DNA from: Oncomelania hupensis
Taxonomy: Eukaryota > Mollusca > Gastropoda > Littorinimorpha > Pomatiopsidae
Direction: 5' to 3'
Assembly (NCBI GenBank): GCA_036898135.1
Contig: CM072516.1
Span: 57,973,676-58,037,675, forward strand
DNA length: 64,000 bases
In this document: positions 42,513 to 63,109 of the stretch, piece by piece
Layout: every line of letters starts with the position of its first letter
Numbering within the stretch: the stretch's first letter is position 1
Notes under the pieces: generated by a model
Databases searched by the model: none
What the model was told of the DNA's origin: nothing
What the model saw: only the letters and a program-made list of their open reading frames with translations
Position numbers and translations under genes: made by a program

Positions 42513-43049
42513 ATAAAGGTTACGCGTAATATGACAAGAGGACTGTCCCCTATACGCTACGTGTCCGGGGACGTTAATCTACACAAGTCAAGTCAAGTCA
42601 AGTCAAGACATGAGAGTTATAAGGCAACGTAGCAAGTGATCTCTGATTTGAGACAGTGTGTGTAGCAAAACAGCGTTATTTCACAAGAAAAAAAAACTAC
42701 CGGCAGAAATTAAATTAAATTAAATTAAATTAAATACTCATCTGAACTGAAACAAGAAAAGCTGAGCACGCGAATAGAGCATATAATAGCCTAGGCAAAG
42801 AAAATACATATTTGAACTTTGTTCTTCTTTGAACATACTTCAAACGAACATTAATATAATAATAGGGAAACAAGTACACACTAGGACTACATTGGGTGAT
42901 CCCTAGTCGAAGCATTAAACTTTTCTATTTTTTTTTTAACAGATGATTGTCATAATCGCAAGGTCAAAGTGAAGGGCGGTACACAAAAAAAACCTCGCCG
43001 TATTCAAATGGTATGGTCAAGGTGAAACAATTTTTTTTTATCTTTAAAG
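42360..43049. other. Sequence upstream of the B-box exon, with (GA)n
   Basis: (GA)n at about 42434-42509; short (AGTCA)n and (AAATT)n runs near 42590 and 42710-42736. A further 5' exon of the TRIM-like gene (for example RING) was looked for and not found. Confidence 0.5.
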
Positions 43050-43065
43050 GAATCAAGGTGTCAAA

Positions 43066-52153
<9,088 letters not shown>

Positions 52154-52269
52154 TCGCAGGCTGTCTAGGCATAGGAACACTTTCAGTCATCGTCGCTTCG
52201 AACTCTAGCCTAATAATCTATGTTGAAAACGGTAAAAGGTGAAAGTGTTCCCGTAACCTTTCAGTCGTT

Positions 52270-52515
52270 GGGGAGGGAAGTGTTTGGGACCACCCTTTTC
52301 TCTAGGACAGCTTAATGAGGGCAGTGCCTATCTCCTCTCCCTCGCTGCTTTACTTTCCACGGTTCTAAACAGATCCAGCTACCCATTCACAGCTGGGTGA
52401 ACTTGGGGTGTATCGTGCGCTTGTTTTCAATCTTTGTGTGTCGTTTGGTGGTTGCCTAAAAGCATAGTCACCCATCCAAGTACTAACCCCTCCCGACGTG
52501 GCTTAACATGAAACA
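52270..52515 (-). mobile_element. SINE family C (5S-like segment), diverged copy
   Basis: It contains cacccatccaagtactaacc and cgacgtggcttaacatg, the reverse complement of the 5S rRNA box C region, and ctctccctcgctgctttact as in the copy at 61000-61296. The tRNA-like head is not clear here. Confidence 0.6.
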
Positions 52516-52836
52516 TTGCCACCTACACTACTGTGGCAACTAGGTTAGGTATGTTTGTTTGGCCAGCCTATGTTTAGTACTCCCTAGTCTTGGGTTCAAT
52601 GCCTGTTGTTAGTCAATGAACCCCGTGTGACCTTTCGGTCAACACAACAGTATATTAGGCCGTGCACAAGTGGAATAGCGGGTTCTCCATGGACTTTGCC
52701 CCCGAAGCCAAGGGACTGAATCCAAACCACAAATGAAGGCCTGAAGCTGGTAGCCAATTCAAATAGCCACTGCCTATGAAAGAAAAGTAGAACTGTGGAG
52801 TCTTTGCAATGATTGCTCGGGCTTGTGTTTCCTAGT

Positions 52837-53549
52837 TTACCCCTTGGGGTCATGAGCAATCTTGTCACTGTAGATTGTTCTAACCTATAAAGGGAACAGT
52901 GAAAGCCACAGTTGAAAACCTGTCTTGCCTTTGTAAGCATGACTAATTCACTGCGGCAACAGTTCCCCCCCGTTGGAGTGCCGGGGGTTTCAGTATAAAT
53001 AGTATCCCCACTTTCTGGAAATTTAGTGCTTTAAATTCCCACTGTCGCTGTCTTCATCATTTGCTCTTTCCCATTCCTGATCTGTCCTATCACTCTGCTA
53101 TACTTTCTTCTTCTTCGCTAGATCAATGACCTACCTTTTTTCTTGAAAACTCTTTCTGGACAAGACTCCTTGTTTGTGTATGAGGTCTGTTGGATCAGCT
53201 TGGGAGTGTTGGACGCTTTCTGCCGGGTGGTCACTAGGGCTTCCTATGATTGTATTATTTCGCACTATAGGCATTTTATATGTATGTTTTTTGTTGATGA
53301 TTTATAATGATGGTTGTATTCTATTTTGTTTTTGTAACCGGGGTGTTCGCGTAGTTGAGGTCAACCCTCAGCCGTCCCCCGCATGGGATGTCTTTATTGT
53401 AAAGTGACTGGCCGGTGGAGGGCATTCAATTTTCCCACTGGGGTTGTTTCAGCAGATCTTTTATGCGGATTGGGGGTTGTCCGGTCCTGATTTGGCTCGG
53501 AAGAGTCCGCTGGACCTAAAGCAACAATAAATCAATCAAACAATCAATC
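52837..53549 (+). mobile_element. Repeat family E, copy 5 (long form)
   Basis: Same long 5' end as copy 4 (ggggtcatgagcaatcttgt), then tgccgggggtttcagtataa. The 3' end is aaagcaacaataaatcaatc with an (AATC)n-type tail. Confidence 0.85.
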
Positions 53550-53696
53550 CTAGTAGGCCTATAACAAAATAACTTGACACAGCGCATAGTAAAAAACTTA
53601 TGCTCACTAGCCTACTTATTCAGTCGCATGGGCAAAGGGAAAACCTAGCCACTAGCTGTTTTATTATTATTTTGTTTTATGATAATTATTCGAAGC

Positions 53697-53770
53697 CATC
53701 TCCGTAGCTCAGTGGTAGAGCGTTCGTTGTTCGTCTAGCTAGCACACCGATGACCCTGGTTCGAATCCCT
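53697..53770 (+). pseudogene. tRNA-like sequence
   Basis: ctccgtagctcagtggtaga and ggttcgaatccct resemble tRNA boxes A and B, but the anticodon arm is too long and unpaired. It directly precedes a reversed RTE tail. Confidence 0.5.
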
Positions 53771-53958
53771 ATCCTCCTATCCTATCCTGTCCCATAACTC
53801 GGAGGTCGTAGGGGCACCACAGATGATCGTTTAACCAGCGTACTCCATCTTTCCCTGTCCTCAGCAACCCTGATTGTTTGGCTCAGTGTCAAACCAGTCC
53901 ATTCTCGAATGTTGTCCTCCCACCTCTTTTTCGGTCTCCCTCTTCTATCGCCGATGGT
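53770..53958 (-). mobile_element. RTE-type LINE, short 3' end
   Basis: The plus strand shows the tail ctatcctcctatcctatcct. It continues with the reversed C-terminal codons also found at 9750-10230 (gatgatcgtttaaccagcgt, ccagtccattctcgaatgtt). It is truncated at about 53958. Confidence 0.85.
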
Positions 53959-54273
53959 GGTTGTGGATAATACACTTTAAAGTTCATGGTCGATTAAAAA
54001 AAATATTTATTTATTTAATTTAAAGTCTATTCACATTTGTGGTATTAGACAAAATTATTAAATGATAAACAAAATCAAAATTAAAAAGAATTAAAATGAA
54101 AATCAATTACATCGATGTGGCAAAATTGACGTCATACGAGTCATTGCCGCAGAGGCTAAATCTAACTTCAAACTTTGCTGCGGGGGTGAAGCTGGTTTGG
54201 GAGTGGGAGTGGGGAGGAGTGAAGACCTTCTGCTTTAGAGATTTTTGCCTATACAGGCGCATGCCTTTGTCAG

Positions 54274-54357
<84 letters not shown>

Positions 54358-54376
54358 GTTGTTGTTGTTGTTGTTA
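54274..54376 (+). repeat. (ATT)n then (TTG)n microsatellite
   Basis: About 28 ATT units, then seven TTG units. Confidence 0.95.
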
Positions 54377-54529
54377 TTTTAATTAATTAATTTATTTATT
54401 TCAATATGACCTAATGCTTTTGAGCTTTTTGCCGATACAGGTGCATACTTCTGTCATTATGATTTTTTTAAAAGTATTTTTATTTTGAATTGAGTTGGGG
54501 AGATTAACCGTCAGATTTCTTGGAATCCA

Positions 54530-55830
54530 ATTCAGTGAAATCTGTAATTTCTGATAGCGAGTGTATGCTTAAGAAACCTCAAAAACTAATAGAAAATGGA
54601 GCGCTGTATGGTCTGATGCAATGTAGAGAAGCTAAACAGAAAACAAAGACAGAACTTAAAGTGTTTAGGAAATCACGCACTGGAAGCGATAGAATTGAAT
54701 ATGTAAATGCCAGAAATAGTTTTAAGAGGATAACAAGACAGAAAAAGGGGAATTTTAACATTAAAAGACAAGAACAGAAGCATTTTCAGCAGATGCAAAA
54801 AATCCCTCAGAATTTTGGAAACAGGTAAAAGATATTTTTCTCTTTTTATTAACCAACTAGCACAGCATGTTAATGAGTCAGGGCGTCACGGGATTCAACT
54901 ATTACCTGGTTTGATGGAACTATTTATTTTACTTTTTGCTGATAATATTTCTCTAATTTCTTCTATACCATGTGGCTAGGTGTTCCAACTAACTCGCACT
55001 TCAAACAAAATGGTTTACAGCGAACTTGGACGATTTCCATTATACATTAAATCCTGTGTTTGTAATCTTAGTTACACGTATTGGCTTAGACTGTTAGAAA
55101 TAGGTCAAGACAGATTACCAAAGCAAGCTTACGAAATGTTTGTTAATTTAGACACAAATGGTAAACAGACATAAGCTCCCGATATTCGTAATATTTTGTC
55201 AACTAGTGGGTTTTATTTCATATGGTTGCAACATAGGGTGGGTAACGTAAATGCCTTTCTCAGAATGGTTAAGGAAAGAATTACAAGATATGTTTAGACA
55301 AGAATGGGAAGCAGCTATTAATGAGAAAGACAGATGTGCATAGTTTCGTTCATTTAAAGCAGATTGTAACCAAGATAGATTGATATTGCTATTGTTTTTG
55401 CGTAGCCAAAACACAGTTTAGATTTGGAGTTCTACCAATTAATAATAAGATGCACAGGTATAGTGAAAATTCATTAAAGAACGTGTGTGACTTCTGTAAG
55501 AGTCAACTGGAAGATGAACATCATTTTGTTTTTGATTGTCCATTGTACAATTTTCGCGCAACGGATTCATAAGCAACCGAACGTCTGTTACACAGTTGCT
55601 TGTAAATTATGACTCTGACAGATATCGCTCTCTTAGCAAATGCATCCATTATGCAATAGCAAGAAGGAAGAAACTTGTCGCCTCAACATTGATTTCATGA
55701 ACCTCTATTATGCAACGAATGCTGATTACCTATTTAATTTCATTTATTATGAACTATTTGCCTACTTCTGTATAATACTTTCATATATTCTACGGACATC
55801 AATCCCCAATGTGCTGGTATGGCAAACTTG
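54530..55830 (+). mobile_element. Jockey-like LINE with RT relics, heavily decayed
   Basis: In order along the plus strand: NARNSFKRITRQKKGNFNIK (54710); LFILLFADNISLISSIPCG (about 54920), where FADN replaces the FADD catalytic box; MVYSELGRFPLYIKSCV and RLPKQAYEMFVNLDTNGKQ (55010-55170); LPINNKMHRYSENSLKNVCD and DFCKSQLEDEHHFVFDCPLY (55440-55555), a C-C-H-C knuckle. Many stops and deletions. Most of the RT domain is missing between 54840 and 54900. Confidence 0.75.
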
Positions 55831-55974
55831 TTAATTTAATTATCATATTAAATAATATACGGAAAACTAAAGAAAACTGACTGAAAAGAATGTAACAAAT
55901 CATTTTCATTAAGTTATTAATAACAATCACTTGTATATTTTTCTCTTTATCGAATCATACAATGATTATCTTTA

Positions 55975-56812
55975 TCTATGTTTTTATTGGATCATGCAAT
56001 CTCCAACCTCCGTTTTGCGGAAGGCATTGATGGATGGGCTAGAACAAGAACTTGAACAGCTGGTACAGAGCCTTGAAACCACCTCCAGAGCCTATGGAAT
56101 GGCAATAAGTGCAGAGAAGACCAAAATGATAACCAACAACACCATGGAAATAAAAGTCCAAGGCCAATCCCTCAACACAGTGCATAGCTTCAGATATTTA
56201 GAAGCCATTGTATCAGACAATGGGTCCGGACAGGCAGTCCTCTCCAGGATCGCACGAACAACTGCTGCCCTGACAAAATTGAAGCCCATTTCGAAAAACA
56301 GGACCATTAGTCTACATTTCAAGGTAAGGCAGCTGCGCTCCCTTGTCATCTCCATTTTCCTATACGCTAGCGAAACATGGACTCTCGTAGCAGATCTACA
56401 ACGAAGAATACAAAGCATGGAGATGAGGTGCTACAGAAGACTTCTGGGCATTTCCTATACCCAGCATGCACATCACAAACAACAAAATCCGACAGATTAT
56501 CACAAAAGCCATTGGACAATACGATGATCTGCTCACAGTGGTGAAGAAACGGAAACTCCGATGGTATGGCACATCACCAGAGCATCGGGCCTTATAAAGA
56601 TCATCCTGCAAGGCACGGTGCAAGGAGGCAGAAGAAGAGGGAGACAGAAAAAGAGGTGGGAGGACAACATTCGAGAATAGACTGGCTTGACACTGAGCGA
56701 AGCCATGAGGGTTGCTAAGGACAGAGAAAGATGGAGTACGCTGGTTAAACGATCATCTGTGGTGCCCCTACGACCTTCGAGTTACGGGATAGGATAGGAT
56801 AGGCAATAGTTA
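55975..56812 (+). mobile_element. RTE-type LINE, longer 3' copy
   Basis: It starts near ISNLRFAEGIDGW, where FADD has become FAEG. It continues LVQSLETTSRAYGMAISAEK, VRQLRSLVISIFLYASETWT and MEMRCYRRLLGISYTQH. A frameshift near 56462 and later stops break it. It ends in a ggataggatagg tail. About 82-90% alike by eye to 9750-10230 where they overlap. Confidence 0.85.
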
Positions 56813-57074
56813 ACTTATTGTTATGTATATATGTATTTGTTTATGTATTCTATTTTATTTTTTTAAATTTTGTTTAGGTAAATATTTTTTTACCCAGCAC
56901 CATTTTATCTTTACAAGAATTTTCTCCAGTTTGGTGTGAGCATAGTTTGAATTTCTTGTATTTTGAGAAATTACCACCGTTTGAGAGTTTGGTGAAAGAA
57001 TGACCTCCATTGCCCTTTGTTCTTTGTTATTCATATGGGCCCAAAGCCGTAAACTACATTAATATCTGAAGTTT

Positions 57075-57077
<3 letters not shown>

Positions 57078-57163
<86 letters not shown>
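57078..57163 (+). repeat. (CT)n microsatellite
   Basis: About 42 units, next to the 5' end of E copy 6. Confidence 0.95.
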
Positions 57164-57164
<1 letters not shown>

Positions 57165-57166
<2 letters not shown>

Positions 57167-57799
57167 CCTCGTGAGGGTACCGGGGGTTTCTGCATAAATA
57201 GTATCCCCACTTTGCGGAAATTTAGTGCCTTAATTTCCCACCGTTGCTGCCTTTCTCCTTTGTTCTTTCTCATTCCTAATCTGTGGTCCTGATTTGGCTC
57301 GGAAAAGTCCGCTGGACCTAAAGCAATAATCATGTAATGTAATGTTCCTACTCTGTTATGTCACTCTACTAACTTCTTCTCACCTACCTTTTTTCTGGAA
57401 AACTCTCCCAAACTCCTCATTTGTGCATGTATGAGGTCTGTTGGGTCAGCTTGGGGCTATTGGACGCTTTCTGCCAAATGGTCACTAGGGCTTTCTATGG
57501 TATTATTATTTAGCAATGTAGGCATTTTATATGTGTTTTGCTAATGTTTTATAATGCTGTTTTGATTATACTTTATTTTTGCAAACGGGGGTTCGATAAA
57601 TAAGAGTACAGACTCAGCGTCCCCTGCATGGGATGTCTTTAGTGTAAAGTGACCGGCTGGTCGGTGCTATCATAAGAGTTGTTTCAGCAAATCTTTAATA
57701 TGGATCAGGGGTGAGTCCTCTTTCAACCAAGCTGTGGCCCTGATTCAGCTCTCTGCAGTCCGCTGGACCTTATAAACCATGACTAACTAACTAACTAAC

Positions 57800-57802
<3 letters not shown>
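57165..57802 (+). mobile_element. Repeat family E, copy 6, with a nested E 3' end
   Basis: The 5' end gtaccgggggtttctgcata runs to cattcctaatctgt. It is broken at 57285-57344 by a 60-bp 3' end of the same family, and resumes with tcctactctgttatg. It ends ccgctggaccttataaacca before an (ACTA)n tail. Confidence 0.8.
57285..57344 (+). mobile_element. 60-bp E-family 3' end inserted in another E copy
   Basis: ggtcctgatttggctcggaa to caataatcatgtaatgtaatg is the normal 3' terminus of the family. It sits in the middle of copy 6 and in the same orientation. Confidence 0.75.
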
Positions 57803-57803
<1 letters not shown>

Positions 57804-57854
<51 letters not shown>

Positions 57855-57867
57855 TCTCTCTCTCTGC
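57804..57867 (+). repeat. (CT)n microsatellite
   Basis: About 31 units with one CC. Confidence 0.95.
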
Positions 57868-57869
57868 GT

Positions 57870-58515
57870 GTGGATGTTTTTTTTAATTTTATTTATTTTT
57901 ATTTTTTAACCAACAAAATCGACAGTTGTTTTTTTTTCAATTTGATGCGACTTCAATGTTTGAACGCCGCTTGGCGTATAATCTGTGATTAGCGTTGTGA
58001 TTTTCATGTTCACCAACAGTGTTTTTATTTTATTTTATTACATTCCGTACAATATTGAAACTGTTTTTGAACGCGGCCACATTTTGCAATCTGTGCAATT
58101 GGTATAATAGAGTCTTCATATCCATGTGATCTTAACGATGACTGGTGATGTTAACGGTGAACCACACTGATTTATTTGAGCTATGTTAAATTGTTTCTAA
58201 TAAATAATTAAATGAATGGATGTTGGGATTACTTCATTCAATTCATTCATCTCCACCACAGTGCCATTCCTCTAGACTACTGCAACATGCTCGGTGCGTT
58301 TGAATCTCGGGTTTATGGTTGTCGATGTCGTCGCCGTCTTTGTTATTATTATTATTGTTGTTGTTGCTGTAGCTTATTGTTGTTGATGATATTTATTGTT
58401 TGGGCGGTGCTGGTGTTGTGGTGGTCGCCGCTGTTGTTATATTGCTTCATTATTTATTCTTGTAGCTGTTGTATTTGATGATTTAAGGTTGTTGTTGTTG
58501 TTTGTATGTTGTCTT

Positions 58516-58553
<38 letters not shown>

Positions 58554-58568
58554 GAACAGTAGAAAGGC
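57870..58568. other. Unassigned sequence, ending in poly-T
   Basis: (TTG)n-like sequence near 58350-58500 and a T-run at about 58517-58549 just before the L2-like LINE. No gene. Confidence 0.5.
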
Positions 58569-58569
58569 T

Positions 58570-59495
58570 GTCCTATGTTATATTCTATAGAAAACGTTGA
58601 TGTCATCTTTAACAACACCCTCTCCATATCAGAATTCATCCGCAAAACCTATCAAACATGCAACTTTCAGCTCCGTAGAATAGGCCTTGTCCGCAAGCAT
58701 CTGACCATTGACGCTACAGCCAAACTCATTTCCTCTCTTGTCCTGTCACGTTTAGACTACTGTTACTCTCTTCTGGCTGGACTCCCTTCTTCTTTTGTTC
58801 ATCTTTTCCAAAGTGTTCAGAACTGAGCTGCTGATCTGGTTCTCAAAAAGAAAAATCTGATCATTCAACACCCCTCCTACATTCTCTCCTCTAGCTTCCT
58901 GTATCTCAGAGGATCACCCACAAAATCTGTACTTTCTGTTACAAGTGCATCCATGGATTAGCCTGTTCCTACCTTACCCAGAACATTCACTTCTACAAAC
59001 CATCTAGAAATCTTCGTTCTTCCTCTGACACCCTCATGCTACAAATACCCCGCTAGAAAACTCTCCTCTGCAGGCTGTAGATCCTTCTCAATGTTTGGTC
59101 CTTCAACTTGGAAACTCTCTTCCTCTTTCTCTCTTCGCAGCTGTCCGAACATAGCCACTTTCAAGTCCAACTTAAAATCTCTTCCTTAAAAATGTCTGAC
59201 CTCGTCTCCCATCATCAGTCCTTCTTTTCTGATTCGCACCGCACCCTCACCAACACCCCCCTCCCCCCTCCAGGCCGCTCACTCCTTAGCTGCTCTCCTT
59301 CCCCTCTGCCTTCCCCGTCTTTTATATTTTACTTGTAAATATTCTTTTTCATGTTTGTGTTATGTCTTTGCATAGTTTATTAGTGTCTTGTTTTTGTTTC
59401 ACTTCTTTTCGCATATATTTCGATGTTAACGTTTAGTATAAATGCGCGAGAGCTGCAATTTGAACTGATATCATTAGGAAAAGGCGCTATAGAAA

Positions 59496-59498
<3 letters not shown>
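58570..59498 (+). mobile_element. L2-like LINE, RT C-terminal part and 3' UTR
   Basis: It reads SIENVDVIFNNTLSISEFIR, LTIDATAKLISSLVLSRLDY and CYSLLAGLPSSFVHLFQSVQ before an early stop. Then frameshifted codons follow, ending near IATFKSNLKSLP. The pyrimidine-rich 3' UTR ends with aaggcgctatagaaatatta and the (ATT)n tail. Non-functional. Confidence 0.85.

Positions 59499-59586
<88 letters not shown>
59497..59586 (+). repeat. (ATT)n microsatellite, LINE tail
   Basis: About 30 perfect units following the L2 3' end. Confidence 0.95.
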
Positions 59587-59667
59587 GTGACGTACATGCA
59601 CATTAGCTTTTAATACAGTTTTGATTGTTTTTCATGCCTTGTTGGTGTTGTTGTCGCCGTTGTTGTC

Positions 59668-59702
59668 CACCGCCGTAGCTCAGTGGTAGAGCGTTGAGTG
59701 TT
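59668..59702 (+). pseudogene. tRNA 5'-half-like sequence
   Basis: caccgccgtagctcagtggt and agagcgttgag match a tRNA A-box region. No B-box follows. Confidence 0.4.
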
Positions 59703-59704
59703 GA

Positions 59705-60220
59705 TTTAGGCCCTGACCCCTCTTCCCTGGGGTAGTAATCTTAACCCCGTTTGCCATATCACCAATTGTGGATGCACTTAGACGTCAAACTTCGATGTTC
59801 TTTCGTTCATTCGCATTTGTTTTTATTTGTGATGACGATGTTTCCTGATGTTGTTGCTGCTGCAGCTGCTGTTGTACCAGTTAAAATGTATCGTTTTCTT
59901 GTATATTGTTGATTGACCGTATTAGGGTGGTCTCCAGTGATCTAAGTGCGGAAGTGTGTGTGTCTTGTGCGACGTCCGTGGGTTCGCCTCTGACTTCAGC
60001 AAACTATTTTAGTGCATGACTGGATCTCCGTTGCCAGAGTCGTAAGCAGCTTTGAGTTTACCGTACACCAGATAAGCTAACTATACAAGATTTAGAGCAA
60101 TCTTCTTTCATGTTTTCGTGCAATTGTAAGTGCTGCTGTGGTGTTGTTTTTCCTTCAAAAGACTTGTATGCGATGGAATAAATTATATTGTTACAGTGCT
60201 TTTGTGTTTGACTTCATGCA
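59705..60220. other. Unassigned sequence
   Basis: No gene, RNA or repeat recognised. Confidence 0.4.
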
Positions 60221-60222
60221 TT

Positions 60223-60323
<101 letters not shown>

Positions 60324-60449
60324 ATGCTTCTCTTTCACCAACTTTCAGTACAACTTATGTTAATCTGATAAATAAAACTTGGTGCAACAAATCTTTTTCA
60401 CCGAAGTACAAGAGTTGGAACACGTCTCCTTCATTCTGTTGAAGACCCC

Positions 60450-60462
60450 ATCATCATCATCG

Positions 60463-60508
<46 letters not shown>

Positions 60509-60512
60509 TATC
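60450..60512 (+). repeat. (CAT)n microsatellite
   Basis: About 20 units with one CGT. Confidence 0.95.
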
Positions 60513-60814
60513 AATCTTCATCCTCTTTCTTCTTCATCAAAACAAAAAAATTAAAAAAATTATTTTTTTAAAGCTATACATTTAGTATAGCTGAATTGTC
60601 AATTCGAAGTTGAATGTAAGATGGACGAAGAATTAAATTGAATGCATTTAAAGTGAATTCTCTCGAACAAAATAAGAAAATCTGGGGCGAATTAAACAGA
60701 AATTTATTTACACACAAACTCAAACTGAACAACAACAAAACAATTATAGAGGTAGAATTTAAGTGTTCTCTTTTATGACCTTTTGCACATATGATTTGTA
60801 CTGTAATATTCATA

Positions 60815-60998
60815 TGTTGCGCTTTTCCAGCTCAAGAGCTGCTCAAGGCGCGATGGCCGATACAGGATCTTACCGAAGCCGCCCGAGGCGCCCTAGTTGC
60901 AGCTTTTGGGCGCATCGTCTGGCGCCCAGAGCACAATTCTAATGCTGGGCCACCGGCGATGGACAAAAAGGGACATTAGCAGGCGAAACAGGTAAAGT
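60815..60998 (-). mobile_element. SINE family B, partial copy
   Basis: gcgcttttccagctcaagag, gatggccgatacaggatctt and gggccaccggcgatggac occur in order. It is cut off where SINE C begins. Confidence 0.75.
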
Positions 60999-61296
60999 AA
61001 AAGGTAAGGTAAAGGTAGTCCCATAGCCTTGTGGCCGTAGGGGAGCGTGATGTTGGAGATCACACTTATCTTGGGCCAGCGTAATCAGGGTGATGCCCAT
61101 CTCTCTCCCTCCCTGCTTTACCTTCCACACCCTTTAAGAGAGTAGGTACTCAGTCACAGTTGAGTCAACTGGGGGCGTTGTTATTTGTCGCTTCACGGTT
61201 TGCGGTCACCCATCCAAGTGCTAACCGCACTGGACGGTGCTTAACTTGCGACACAGTAGCGAGTGCTCCAACCACTGCGCTATCCGACACCCCAGG
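60999..61296 (-). mobile_element. SINE family C with tRNA-like head and 5S-rRNA-like segment
   Basis: On the minus strand it starts ggggtgtcggatagcgcagt-ggttgg (A-box-like). This is followed directly by caagttaagcaccgtccagt and gcggttagcacttggatggg-tgaccgc, which follow the 5S rRNA sequence around its box A and box C. The body ends near cttttactttacctgtttcg. The tRNA B-box is replaced by the 5S part. Confidence 0.7.
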
Positions 61297-61299
61297 CGA

Positions 61300-61802
61300 A
61301 ACAGATCTTTAAAAAAAAAATATCCACCCAAAGAACAGTCGGGGTTAGCCTAGTAACATTTGAAGGCTCAATTAACTCGAAGAATTTATAATTCTTACGG
61401 ATGGGCTTACAACCAGCTGCTACTGTCCATATAGTTAGTTAGTCATTGTTTTTAAAGCTTCCAGCTATTGCTCCTGTCCATGATGGTACATTTGCTGAAT
61501 AGTAGACATACTGAGCGTCAGATAGTGTTGAGGTCTCTACGTCAAACATATATTGAATTGTTTTAGGATTTTGTTTTTAAAGGTTGGCCTGCCTGACGGA
61601 TCTTTGATACTCAGTAGGCAGCTGAAGAATGCCAGAACGGAAGTGAGGCAGTTGAGCACAACAGAGCGTGTTTCCTGTGATAGGGCCAGTGTCAACGTGC
61701 ATCGGGACCTTAACTGTACCACTAGCGACGGAGGGAGTGCCACCTACAGGACTGCTTACGCTATTTGATGGGCACAGTTATTATAGTCGTCATAGATGCG
61801 AT

Positions 61803-61873
<71 letters not shown>

Positions 61874-62055
61874 ATTTCATGGGCATCGCTATTATAGTCG
61901 TTACAGATGCGTTAGAACTTAAACAACAAGCAATATATTTCTATTTGATTTTGGAGCACATTTTCCTTGATCTACTTCACCTCTGAGGTCTACCTTCTAA
62001 CAATGGAATTGAATTGTCTGTCTGACTAATCATGGTCTACCTCACAATCAATATT
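61300..62055. other. Unassigned sequence with (CT)n
   Basis: (CT)n at about 61807-61870, flanked by two similar phrases (gctatttgatgggcacagtt, gctatttcatgggcatcgct). An acceptor-like tttttaaag at 61580 opens a 62-codon frame, LPDGSLILSRQLKNARTEVR and onward, with no recognised domain. Confidence 0.45.
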
Positions 62056-62059
62056 TATT

Positions 62060-62275
62060 TTGTTTAATCGTTATATATAGACTAGCGCTTTTCCAGCTCA
62101 ACAGCTGCTCAAGGCGCTGGATACAGGATCTAATTCAAAACCACACGAGGCGCCCACTGGCTGTGCACTATCGTCTCACGCCCAGACAACTGAGTAACTT
62201 ACAATTCTGAGCGATTGGGAAAAGGGACCTGGTGCTTTCTGGGTGTATTTGTGTAGCAGGAAAGCGAGGCAGAAA
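62060..62275 (-). mobile_element. SINE family B, partial copy
   Basis: tagcgcttttccagctcaac, gcgctggatacaggatctaa and cgcccagacaactgag occur in order. The head and the mid-section are missing. Confidence 0.75.
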
Positions 62276-62279
62276 GGGA

Positions 62280-62560
62280 AGACATGAACACCGCTTTCAT
62301 AAAGCTGGCTAGAAAAGAGAAGGTCCAAAACGCCTTTCTCCCCTGCAAACAAAATGTTACGGGGGAAATTTTTTTTATTACCTTTTTATTTCATTATTTA
62401 CAGGAAGGACATGAACATCACTGTTATAAAGCTGGCCACAAAAAAGGGAAGGTCCCAAACGCCTCTCTTCCTTGCAAACACACGGTTTCGGCGGGGGGGG
62501 GGGGGGGGGGGGGGGGTAGAGGAGGGATTACCTTGTTTTTTTTCATTGTTTACTAGCCCA
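62280..62560 (+). repeat. Tandem duplication of ~127 bp
   Basis: The unit starts gacatgaacaccgctttcat (62281) and again gacatgaacatcactgttat (62408). It includes aaggtccaaaacgcctttct / aaggtcccaaacgcctctct, and ends in attaccttttta / attaccttgttt. The second unit has gained a 23-base G-run near 62495. Confidence 0.85.
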
Positions 62561-62564
62561 AAAG

Positions 62565-63105
62565 GAATGTGAGAGTTGCTGACTGATTGTTTGGATGCTT
62601 GCTATGATTGTGTGTAGAGTATCTGGGGAAGTGACAGTTAACGTAATGTTTTAATGCACCGCAGAACTCCGCGTAGTGTTTATATGATATATAATAATGA
62701 ATTTTAGGGTGCATTATTGTCCAAGTTTTTGTTTATCAGAAATTGTCACGTCACGCATTAAATTTTTTGGTCATTTATGAGGGCAATCAATGTATCTTGA
62801 ATGTTGAATGTGGTCTGAGTGTGCTGTGATGCGATCTTTCCTCCGTAGCAGAAGTGAGTATACTCACTGTCATAGTACAGAGCTATTGATATTCATAATT
62901 ATACCAAAGTATGTGGTCGAGAGCCATGGAACTACTCTACTACAAGTGAAACGTACTCAAAAAACTCGGGTCTGTCCCACAAACTCCACTTTCATCACAC
63001 ATACACACGCGAACGCACAAATGCCCTCGAAAAACACACGCACGCACGCACGCACGCACGCCTGCGTATAAGCACATTTATTATACTTTATTTCAAATAC
63101 TGCAT
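62565..63105. other. Unassigned sequence with a short (CGCA)n
   Basis: CA/CG repeats at about 62998-63062. No gene. Confidence 0.4.
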
Positions 63106-63109
63106 GTAC

